Source of the DNA: Datisca glomerata
Lineage: Eukaryota; Streptophyta; Magnoliopsida; Cucurbitales; Datiscaceae
Direction: 5' to 3'
Assembly (NCBI GenBank): GCA_003255025.1
Contig: QANY01005768.1
Coordinates: forward strand, 756,805 to 820,804
Length of the DNA: 64,000 nucleotides
The position numbers were made by a program, and so were the translations under genes. Below are positions 10,516 through 21,011 of the stretch, piece after piece (the first letter of the stretch is position 1; every line of letters begins with the position of its first letter). The notes under the pieces are model-generated. The model was not told where the DNA came from. It was given only the letters and a program-made list of their open reading frames with translations, and searched no databases.

Positions 10516-13330
10516 ATCTTCCACTTGGACTAAGTAGGCGTGTACAATCTCTTATCCCCAAGCCCTCCAGATGACCATAAAAAACTTTACTGTTTAGAGT
10601 ATTTGTGAATGGATCTGCCAGGTTGTTGATCGTCAAAATATGCGTAGCCACAATGTCTCCACGCTGAACAATTTCTCTAATCAGATGATATTTTCATTCT
10701 ATGTGTTGGATCTGCTATGGCTTCTAGGTTCCTTAGAATTGGCTATAGCCCTACTGTTATCACAATAAAGTGTCATGGGCTTGTCAGCACCTGGAACAAC
10801 TTCTAGAGTCTTCAAGAACTTCCTAAGCCATACAGCCTCCTTTAAAGCTTCAAAAGCTGCCATATATTCAGTTTCCATGGTAGAATCAACAATGTAAGAT
10901 TGCTTGATACTTCTCCATACAACTGCTCCACCGTCCAGGATGAACACTAATCCTGAAGTGGACCTCCTAGAATCCTTGCCTGCATGAAAATCGAAATCAG
11001 TATACCCTGTCATATTCAGGTCAGTACCTGAATACACAAGCATGTAATTCACTGTTCTCCTCGGATACTTAAGGATATGTTTGACGGCATTCTAATGCTC
11101 AATTCTAGGATTAGATTGGAAACAACTCACCACGCCTAGGGCATAGCAAATGTATGGCCTACTGAAAAGTATCGCATACATGAGACCTCCTACGGCTGAG
11201 GAATAGGGAATTTTTCTCATGTTTTCCTCTTCTTGAGGAGTCTTTGGAGACTGCTCCTTGGAGAGGCTGACTCCATGTCTAAAAGGAAGAAATCATTTCT
11301 TGGAGTTTTGTATACTAAAGCGATCGAACACCTTATCAATACAAAATGCTTGAGACAATGTCAATTGTCTGTTCTTCCTCTCTCGAAAGATCTAAATATC
11401 TAAGACAAACGCAGCTTCTCCAAGATCTTTTATATCAAATTGATTTGCAAGTCAAATCTTGACATCAGATAATTTTCCTATGCCATTCCCAATGAGTAGA
11501 ATATCATCAATGAACAATACTAGAAAAACAACATTCACTTCGTGTATCAGCTTATACACACAGGGCTCGTCCATTAATCGTTCAAAACCATAGTTCTTAA
11601 CAGTTTTGTCGAATATAATATTCCACGATCGTGATGCTTACTTAAGTCCATAAATGAACTTCTGCAGTTCGTAAACTTTGTCCTTTTGGCCTTTCTCCAT
11701 GAACCCGTCTGGTCGAGCCATATAATGTGCTCATCAAGGTTTCCATTCAGAAAAGCAGTCTTGACGTCCATTTGCCAGATTTCATAATCAAGGGCAGTAG
11801 TAATGGACAAAAGGATTCAGATGGATTTAAGCATGGCCACCAGCGAGAAGGTATCCTCGTAGTTTATACATTTTTTTGTTGTAGCCCGGGCCTCTTTTTT
11901 TCTTATAAATCCATTTGCATCCTACGGATTTTACTCCTTAAGGAGGACCTACAAGCTTCCCGACTTCGTTCGAGTATATCGAATGTATCTCAATGTTCAT
12001 GGCTTCTTGCCATAAGTTTGCTTTAGGACCCGTCATGGCCTCTGAGTAGGAGATAGGTTCATTAAGGTCCTTATCTGAGACAATTGTCAAAGCTTCTCCA
12101 TATGACATATACCTCTCAGGTTGTCTCACAACCCTCCCACTATGTCGAGGCTCCATAGGCTTTGGCTCTTGTCGTGGTTCTTCCATTATTGAATCAGAAA
12201 CAATTTCTAATTGGGGAGTCGGTGTCCTCCCACTCAATAATTCCTCTAGCACAACTGTGCTTCTCGGCTGTAAACTTTTAATATAATCTCCTTCAAGAAA
12301 TGAGCATTCGTGCTAATGATTTTTTTCTGGTCAGTCGTACTGTAGAAGATGTACCCCTTCGTTCCTTAAGGATATCCTATGAACATGCATAATTCTGAAT
12401 GACTGGCCAGCTTGCCTGTCTTCGATTTTAGAACATGTGTTGGGCACCTCTTTATTTTAAAATGGTTAACATATGACTTTCATCCATACCATATTTCATA
12501 TGGTGTACCAGGCACTGTCTTCGATGAAACTTGGTTCAGAATATATGATGTTGTTTATAAGGCATATCCCCAGAAAGAATCTGAGAGGGATGAGTAACTC
12601 ATCATGGATCTAACCATATCCATCAGAGTTCAATTCCTTTTCTCTGACACACCATTTTGTTGCGGCGTTCCATGCTATAAGTTGAGAAAAAATGCATTAT
12701 TCCTTAAGAAAGTCTTCGAACTCTCCTAGCAAGTACTCTCCACCACGATCAGATCGTAGTGTTTTGATTTGTTTTTCTAATTCTTTTCAACCAAGGTCTT
12801 ATACTCTTTGAACTTTTCAAAGGTTTCAGACTTTTGACGCATTAGATTAACATGACCAAAACGTGAGTAGTGATTAGTGAAGGTTACGAAGTATTCATAA
12901 CCTTCCCTTGCTTGGATATTCAATGGCCCACATACCAGTATGTATAAGTTCAAGGCATTGAGTGGCTCTTCCACCTTTTGCTGAAAAATGTCTCTTGGTC
13001 ATTTTGCCTTCAATACAGGATTCGCATGATTCACACTTAAAGTTTACAAAGGACCATCCATCACAAATCTTTTAATCATGTCCAGGCTAATATGCCCAAG
13101 GCGTGAGTGCCACAAATAGGTTAGATATGTTGAGTCATACTTCAACATTTTACTATCCATTTGTGATTCATTATTCACTTCAGTGTCATATATCATTGAA
13201 ACTATTAGTTTTATGTGAAACAGTTTATTTATCAAATGTGTAGTAGTAATTAAAACAGTCATTTCTAAAAATATAAATATCTTTATCAATAAAATTCAAA
13301 TTGAATCCTTGCTCAATTAAACAAGCTACA
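10516..13330 (-). pseudogene. copia-1 pol (integrase, RT, RNase H), broken
   Basis: Minus-strand reading. At 13289-13044 is the gag-pre-integrase motif LWHSRLGHISLDMIKRF with the HxRLGH signature. At 12974-12777 is part of integrase (FTNHYSRFGHVNLMRQKSE). At 12252-11938 are the linker and the start of RT. At 11810-11574 is RT with MDVKTAFLNGNLDE. Near 11500 is the catalytic motif, read as LFIDDILLIGN in place of YVDD. At 11052-10699 is RNase H with GYTDFDF, SRRSTSGLVF, DSTMETEYMA and LYCDNS. The C-terminal 'NNLADPFT' and 'HLEGLGIRD' blocks run to the polypurine tract. Several stops and shifts separate the pieces. Confidence 0.82.
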
Positions 13331-13399
13331 TAAATAAGGTTTTTCCCAAAAAATTGAGGTCTAATAAACATCACGTAAAACAGGTAAACGTTATCAAGT

Positions 13400-14249
13400 T
13401 CCAACTAATACAGCCAATACTAGTGCTCTATTCCCCATATGGATGATGAACTCAACCAAGATATCTGCTAGAGATAATCCAGGAAGTTGCATATCCAATG
13501 GTTATCGACTTCACAATGATGACACCTATTTCACAACATGTCCACCTTGTAGTGCCCTTACCATTGTAACTTTTGAGTTCTTCTTCTTAGCCTTATTCAG
13601 ACCTTCTCTCGTGTTTGCTTTTGGCGCCAGAGGTGGAAGGCTTACTTTCAGTAAAGTTTCCATCTCCAGTCTTCCTCTTACCCTTTAGAAACAAAGTCTC
13701 AGTGGCTTGCAACTCTTAAATAATCTCAGGAATCAAGTACCTCAACTTATTCATCAAATAGTTAAGTTTGAAGTTCTCGAAGGTATCAGGCAGAGTCTCT
13801 AGGATCATATCCACATGAGTCTCATCATCTACCTCAGCACCCATGATCTCCATCTCATTCAGATAACTAATGATCAGCATCATATGTTCTCTTATAAGAG
13901 TTCTAGATTTTAACCTACAGTTCATAAGGTTTCGCACAACTGCCTGTTTGGCTTAACGACCCCGATCTCCAAACATTTTGGTGATGTTCAACATCATATG
14001 AGTAGTGGTTTCCAAATTTTGATGTTGTTGTTGCAACACATTGCTAACAGAAGCCAAGATGTAATATCTGGCTATCTCATCAGAATGTAGCCAAGAAGCA
14101 TAAGCATCATTTTTCTCTTAAGTCGATTCACTAAAAGGCTCAAAGGAATAAGGGGTGGTGAGCACGAACTTGTACTTTTCAATCGCCAATACGATATCAA
14201 GATTGTGTTTTCGATCACTGTAATTACCACCAGTTAATATTGTTTGCAT
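13400..14249 (-). pseudogene. copia-1 gag, broken
   Basis: The start codon is at 14249-14247 (minus), opening MQTILTGGNYSDRKHNLDIV, the typical copia gag N-terminus. Further in are 'LQQQHQNLETTTHMM', 'MFGDRGR' followed by a stop, and 'MEIMGAEVDDETHVDMILETLP'. The zinc-knuckle region near 13480-13550 is frameshifted and no complete CCHC motif can be read. Stops near 14120 and 13955 show it is non-coding today. Confidence 0.75.
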
Positions 14250-17200
14250 TTAAGATAGTTGAGAATGGGAATATTGGCATGATTATCGAAAAGAATAAAT
14301 AAAGCAGTGTAAATAAATGCTCAATCGTTTAGGAAAGTGTGATGCATGATGCAACTACTTAAATATTTAAAAATCCATTAAAAATATTTCCTCCATGATG
14401 ATACGATAAAAAATGATAGCTTGTCTCATCTAGGGATGAAGTCCAAACTATCTCCTATTGCATCGAGACTCTTCTCGTTTGGTTAATACTCAAATGTCTC
14501 CACATCTAGCTTAACCAATCACCAATGGTTTGGTCACCTTGGCCCCCTTGACTATCCCCTAAATGAGGATTTCAATGTGTTTCAGTCTAAATGTTTAACC
14601 AACGCATCGAATCATAAAAGTTGCTATGGACTAACAGTCCGTTTATGGGATGGCCTTGTCCCACCACTTCCTTTAGAAGTCTTAGCTTCTCAAGCAACTC
14701 GATGACCCAAAGTGACACGACTCCAAAGTTTCTCCCATTAAAGAGATACCCGTTGTTGGCGGTTCTAAAGCATTCCTCGAGGCACGATCAAATTCACGTT
14801 GGAGACCTTGGGAATGTTTCAACGTAAACGACCCTCCCACTTAGTTTTTGAAAACAAAAACTTTGGATTTTTTGTTGTTTTTCAAAAACATAACTTTTAT
14901 TAATTTGAAAAACGTAATGAAATTTATAAATCTTTTATTTAATTTTAAATTCCAATTTAAAATCATAACCATTATAAATTTCACATTGTAATTAAATTAT
15001 AACCATTATAATTAATTTATAATGATGCATGTACATGCTACATGGTAATTTGATATTGGCATATCTCTAGTTCTATATGGCATGTTACATGATGATGCGC
15101 GATTAAAATTAAAACATACATTTAAAATCACCCTCTCTATTGACTTATTTCTAGTTACAACCCAAAAAGATAATAAATTACAAATTAATTTACAAATCTT
15201 TGTGGCGTCAGTAATTGTTTATTTGTCCTTCAGGTTGTCCCACCATTTTGTAACTCTTTACAAAAGTCCATTCCATTTTAAAATCAAATTTCAAATTTCA
15301 AATTTAAAAAAATCAAAATTTTAATTTTAATTAAAACCCTTTAATTAAGAAAAAATATTTTCCTAATTAAATAATCTCATTAATTATCCTCTCTTTTTTT
15401 CTTTAAAACAAAATAAAAGATAACATTGATAACATTGATAATTATCTTTTGAATTCAAAATTTCAAAAATAGAAAGATAAAATAGATAATTATCTTTGAA
15501 TTCAAAATTATCTTTTATCTGTTTAAAATTTAAAATTTAAAAGATAAAAAAAATAGAATAAAGGTTATCGTGAAACATCACAGGGTTTCCTAAACCCTAA
15601 TTGTTATCGCCTAGGGTTTGTGAAACCCCAATCACCAAGCAGGGCAAGGGAGCGGAGAGTGTCGGTGACAGGCACTAGAACAGTATTGTTGCCGCCGGAA
15701 CAGTAACTCCGGAGCGAACAGTAATTCAGGCATGAATAGTCATTCCAATTGCCTTATTTAAGCAAAATAAATAATTTAAAACCAAACAACTTATGATTAT
15801 GCATTTACGGCATTAAACGAGAAGATAAGATTAGAAATAATTTTTCACCTATAATTTGTATCAAAGAATTTCTGAACTGACAGAATTCCTTCGAGCGTTC
15901 TTCGTGTTCTTTAAGCTTCGGTATCCAAATCACACACTTTAACTCCAAGAATGATTTACGAATTTCGTCCACCAACAACCACCCGTTAATGTTAAAAATA
16001 TATCTCACGAGAATTTTGTATAAGAATTTGAGTGTGGGATCTCAAAATGATTGAAGGAGAAAAATCAAAAAATTTCTCCTTCAATATAATTTACGGAGGG
16101 AACAGTGAAGGAGGGGAAAAATGTTTTTTCCTTGTTGCTTTGTTAACAAGCAACTGTATCTTATCTCAGATCTATCTGCAATTAGATTGCTATTAGATAT
16201 TGATGAATTGTAATTTTTGATATTTACAAATATAGATATATTCTTTAAATTTTTGAAAATTCACCTCATATATACATAATTGCCAAAAATTATAATATTT
16301 CCTAGAGTTTGCATTGTATTAAGCTTCATCCATCCAATTGATAAATTAATTGATCATTATCAATTAATTTATTTATTTATTTTTATTTACTAATTATCCA
16401 ATAATTAAAAAATAATAAACTAATTAATTTTAATATATATAATCAAACTTAACTAATTAAGTGACATCACCTATCACACATAGGCATAGTTGTGAATTCG
16501 AATCCGTTTCGGCTAAAAATGCCAAAATATTCCGGTTATGGTGAGGGAATGGAACGAAATAGGGGTCAAAATATTTCAGTTAAGTAAATTTTGAAACCAA
16601 CTATTTCAACAAAGTAAGTGATGGTATAGTGGTGATGGGCGCGCTGGTTAGGCGCCCAACAGCCTCTGCGTCTTGGGTTTGAATCCCAGGATGCGTAAAT
16701 CTGTATTTTTAGGCTTTTAAGTGATTTTTTGTTTTTGGAAAATGATAGTTCTACACTCTTTCTACTGGGACAAAGAAAATTTTCTGTATATTTTATTTTA
16801 TATTACTTCATTATTTTTATTTATAAATAAGAATTTAGAACTTAAATATTCGAAATATGGCCAGAATTGTTTTCCAAAACGCAACAACGGAATACCGAAA
16901 TATCCGAAATGTTCTGTTTTTTTCATAAAACCAAAATATCCGAAATGTTCTTTATTATGCATATAGATGTAGGAAATATGCATTGGAACCAAAACACATT
17001 TTTATTTAATTTACTTCATTTTTTTTATTCTTGTTCTCATGAGCTATTTCTGAGACCGAATGAACCCGCATGAACAAAGCTAAGAATTAAAATATCCGAC
17101 GAATTTATCTTCAAAAATTTCTGACATATTTAATCATGACATCGTACGACTCCACTATAGGTTCGATACCGAATCAACTCTCGATTCATGCGCGCTACGT

Positions 17201-17308
17201 TTTCTGTTAGTGTAAATAAACCCTTTTATTTTTACAGTGCACATAATATTTTAACAATATAGTCATCGTGAATATTAGTAACAAGAGCGTAATATAAAAT
17301 TATCATTT
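14250..17308 (-). other. copia-1 long 5' leader with extra inserted material
   Basis: About 3 kb lies between gag and the 5' LTR, rich in A and T, with no coding motif. A GC-richer patch at 15590-15740 (repeated 'gaacagtaa' blocks) is part of the leader of this family as I know it. Around 16486-17210 the character changes. There is a tRNA-like pol III promoter pair (16622-16686), and an 18-bp direct repeat AAATATCCGAAATGTTCT at 16898-16915 and 16934-16951. This part may be a separate small insertion. No primer-binding site complementary to initiator tRNA-Met was found next to the LTR. Confidence 0.5.
16622..16686 (+). repeat. tRNA-like pol III promoter boxes, possible SINE head
   Basis: A perfect A-box match TGGTATAGTGG at 16622-16632 is followed at 16676-16686 by GGTTTGAATCC, one base off the B-box consensus. 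The spacing suits a tRNA-derived SINE or a tRNA relic. The segment between shows no convincing cloverleaf, and no poly-A tail or target duplication was identified. Confidence 0.4.
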
Positions 17309-18068
17309 TACCCCTCTTGTTATTTTTTCTTTAACTCTTTTATTGACTGTGAATAAGAAATATATAATAGTGAATTATCTCGTACAATTCACAAGTCTTA
17401 ATCAATGACTCAATTCATCAAATACATGGCCAGGTTAATTTATTCATACACCCATCAATAAAGTATAAGGTGATATTGTTGTTTTTGCAATCGAACCACG
17501 ATTTTCTATATATGTGAATCACGTAACTCCATCAGCGAGATATTGCCCGTCAATTCAAACTCACTCATTTGATATATCAAAGATTGCAACTAAATAAGTC
17601 AAGCTACGTATTCACCTCAGGATTAAGTAATTACGAAAATACTCTTAAGGTGTAACAATTAGATTTAGAGCTTGGTAAACGGTTATGGGCTCTAAACTAA
17701 TTTGTTACCGGTCTATTCAACATGTTCATAACATGTCTAGGTTAACCGTTGGATACTCCACTTCCATGCCCCAAGACTGGCATCCATTGGTTCAACCTAA
17801 CAGTCGTAATCGGACTCGATTGCCCAGTCGATCCTAAGACTATGAATATCGTTCTGAACTTTCTCATAAGAGTTTGTCTGGAGAAGTCTCTGTCTTCACT
17901 CTTTGTTCGTTGATGGAAGTTTCAGGACTTGAGTAATTTATAAACACACTTTAATTTAAAATAAAACTTTCAATTTATTTATAAGAATTCAATAATACTA
18001 ATAGTCTGAGAAATAACTAAATACAAATAAATAGTTATTACATACTACTTTATGGACATATTCCAACA
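17309..18068 (-). repeat. copia-1 5' LTR
   Basis: This is the 760-bp partner of 9741-10515. It ends at TATTCCAACA (18059-18068), the edge TGTTGGAATA on the element strand. It differs from the 3' LTR by substitutions throughout and by several indels, for example near 17520-17545. Confidence 0.88.
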
Positions 18069-20084
18069 GAATCGTCTAGCGGCCATCACCTCCCCAGTTC
18101 TCTCCTATTTGGATAACGTCCAGTTCCCAGTCCTTATCCCCTTTTGTTATCTCGGTGATCATTTTTCTTCTCTCAGCAGCGGGGTGAGGGGCTAGATACT
18201 AACACTCGGACTCGGCTCGGTACTTGATGATGCATCACGCTCTGAGTTCGTCTACCCCTAAATTTAAATTGTGCCTCCTACTCAAGGCTTCAGAATCGAG
18301 TAACATCCTATAAGAACTAGGGGTAAACTAAGACGGGGCTAATTACAGATGTGGAAGAACTCTTGAAAGAAATGAGAGAAAGGAAGCTTAAGTCTCTAGG
18401 CTATATACATAGGGCTTAAGGTTATTTGGTATGCAGGGCTATACGGGTGGCATGCATGCCCGCTTTCACCAAAATCGCACACTACGTCAGGGCGAAAGGC
18501 ATCATGGTGGGAATCTAAGAAATGCTCTAACTTGGCCTAGTTTCTAACCAAAGGTACAGGGGGTTTAAACTTAGAAATGTCACCGCATGCCATGGATGAA
18601 GAAGAAGAAATTTTGGGCAAGAAATTCAGAAAGAAGACGAAGAAGAAGAAGAAGAAGAAGAAGAAGAAGAAGAAGAAGAAGAAGAAGAAGAAGAAGAAGA
18701 AGATAGAGAGGGAGAATATCTTACCACAAGAAGATGAAGGTAGGAAGAAATGAAGAAAGAGAATCCTTAAGTAGGCTGCTGATTTGAAAAGAAAATGAAA
18801 ATGCGCTCCATGAATTTTTAGAAACGGGAATCTGAAGGGACGTTTCTGGAAAGGAGCAACTAACAGGACAAAACTGTCACCTGCGCCAGTGTATGGTACG
18901 ACAACAGCTGGAAAAAGGCAAAGAAACAAAACACACATCGCTTAAAGCAATTGAAAGCGGAACTGAATAGGCAAAAGATAGATAACGAAAACCTGCTTTA
19001 CAGGAAAAAAGTCAACAGGAATGGGAAACGAAGCGCCATCACGGGGAAAACATGAATCACTCTTTATTTAATTAACATTATATGTATATGTTTGTTATTT
19101 CCAAAGAAATATAGGTTCCCAAGAAAAGATGAGATGGTCTTCGTAAAGGCGCATACAAATCAAAATTCCTTATCATTACACATCGATAAGTGAAACTTTA
19201 TTGCGTGTAATGCGGAGGCAAATGAATAGGCAAAAAATCATCCAAGACACGTGTACAGAAAGAATGAATCTCGAGAGGACTCGTGGACCATGAATATGGC
19301 AAGATTGGGGGTAGACGGGAAAACAAAACTGACACAAACAGATCATGAGGAAGGAGCTCCAAATAGGTTGAGACTCTACACAAAAAGGAGTTCTAAATGG
19401 GAAGAAACTCTAAACGGGAAGGAGCTCTAAATAGGGAAAAGAGCACGGAAGCGGGAAACCTCATCAGAATAGAAAAAGTAGACCGGTTAACGAAAGCTGA
19501 CAGAGGACTTGCGCCTTCGAGAATAGGAAAAGACTGATGGGGCACCCGCGCCTCCAGAACGGGGAAGGCACTCGTCGAACTGTGCAAGAGAAAAAAAAAG
19601 AACGAGAACGGATGAAAGGGATCAGAAATAAATAGTCAAAAGGTTTCGATTGATTGGGTAAGCTGAATGACTCAGATGAGACAGATTGGCAGGCCACCAA
19701 GTGGTTGTGATTGATTGGCTCGAAACCACAAGAAATTGACAAGCAACTGTGACTAAATGGCGGCTGAACGTGACAGATGGGAAACGAGAAAGAGAAATGG
19801 GCGCATACCTAGCAGGGTAATCCTCACGAACGGATGTAATATCTGGGCATAATGAGTACCTTCTTTTATATTATTTTAATCAACTCATGTTATTTGGAGA
19901 GACTATATAAGACCAATGTATTAAATAAAAAGGACACGTTCAATACAGCAAGAAAAAAAAAAACAATTCAAACTCTTTGCTCCTTGCATTCTCTCTCTCT
20001 CCCTTTCTAATTAATACTTATATAAATTAGTCATTATCGATATTCTTCCCCTTGGTCCCTGGTTAAACCAAGAAAAAAAAACCT
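18069..20084. other. Spacer with LTR-like features, no gene
   Basis: No coding domain was found. The stretch contains a GAA microsatellite and degenerate repeats of GGAGCTCTAAAT/GGAGTTCTAAAT type around 19350-19440. A TATA-like ACTATATAAG near 19902 is followed about 80 bp later by CT-rich sequence ending near 20060, a layout common in gypsy-type LTRs on the plus strand. I suspect an LTR remnant but could not find a partner or clear edges. Confidence 0.3.
18639..18702 (+). repeat. (GAA)n microsatellite, about 21 units
   Basis: An uninterrupted GAA/AAG run of about 64 bases. Its antisense gives an artificial poly-phenylalanine frame. Confidence 0.95.
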
Positions 20085-20951
20085 TTACATTATAGAGATA
20101 ATTCGCTCTTACTGTGTATTAAAACAAATTAGCACAAGTAGTTCTCTCTATAACATTTTAAATAACTTGCTATAATTTCGTCAAAGTTATCAAATAAAAA
20201 TTATTTATTAATTAATTATTTTTTAATTCATTAAATAGGTAAATGTATTTAAAAATTAATGCTTACTTCCATTTATTTATTATAAGTTAAAATTAACCGA
20301 TCATTTAATGCAACAAGTAAATTAAAATGTTATTTTGTGTAAGTTATCAATAATAGTTAAATAAGATTATATAACATAATTTTGATTTCCTTCCTACTTT
20401 GAAAATATTATAAATTATAAATAATATTTAATCATCTACACTAACACAAACACAAAGTTTAAACATACCATGCTGACTCAACTCGTAGTTAGTCGGGGTG
20501 ATTATTAGTTTCTAATTAAAACAACCCTTGAAATTATTAAATATGGTTTTAGAGAAATAATAAATAATGATTTATAACAGTTACAGTTGGAGAAGAAGGA
20601 ACTGAGGTTAACTGATTATAACCGCCACAGTGGATGAGAGGAAAAACCGAAATACTACAATTATTTATTTATTTTAAAGGGAATAAATTACAAGAAAATA
20701 TCCAAATCACATGTACATCACAATCAAACAAATTTACTAAATTATGCTCAAATTACCCACTCAACCCCATTAATTCAATCCCCATTTTTATACTCTTGGT
20801 CTTCTCTCTCTCCCCTTTCCATGGAATTCACAAAACTTTTAGTTTTAGAGAGAGAAAATAAAGTAAGCATACCTTTGTAGTCTACTCTCTAACACCCCTT
20901 TCCTATCTGGTCCAGTCAGGTCAGGTCCTATTTCAGTTGAATCATAGTAAG

Positions 20952-20956
<5 letters not shown>
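20085..20956 (+). promoter_or_regulatory. Upstream region and 5' leader of the ankyrin gene
   Basis: AT-rich DNA, then a CT-rich stretch (20800-20930) typical of plant 5' leaders just before the GA repeat and start codon. No TATA box could be fixed with confidence. No other gene lies here. Confidence 0.35.

Positions 20957-21006
<50 letters not shown>
20957..21006 (+). repeat. (AG)25 microsatellite immediately before the ankyrin gene start codon
   Basis: Fifty bases of perfect AG repeat end two bases before the first ATG (21009). An upstream ATG at 20937 is in frame through the repeat and would add a Glu-Arg run, but this is unlikely to be the real start. Confidence 0.95.
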
Positions 21007-21010
<4 letters not shown>

Positions 21011-21011
21011 G

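Larger units (their letters stand above)
9741..18068 (-). mobile_element. Ty1/copia LTR retrotransposon, complete structure, decayed (copia-1)
   Basis: Two related LTRs (9741-10515 and 17309-18068) flank a copia gag-pol region read on the minus strand. Both begin TGTTGGAATAT on that strand. The left copy ends in GGGCA; the right ends in GGGTA, so its terminal CA is mutated. Order from the 5' side (right to left): LTR, leader of about 3 kb, gag, gag-pre-integrase, integrase, RT, RNase H, polypurine tract, LTR, as in Ty1/copia. The flanking five bases (9736-9740 TTATG, 18069-18073 GAATC) do not match. The LTRs differ by many substitutions and indels, so the insertion is old. Confidence 0.88.

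Noticed and set aside
18537..18938. 133-aa minus-strand frame with a long poly-phenylalanine run
   Set aside because: It is the antisense of the GAA microsatellite; no domain or conserved context.
20937..21008. Upstream in-frame ATG giving a Glu-Arg repeat N-terminus for the ankyrin protein
   Set aside because: It is translation of the AG repeat; family members start at the MDT-type N-terminus, so it is kept only as a possible alternative.
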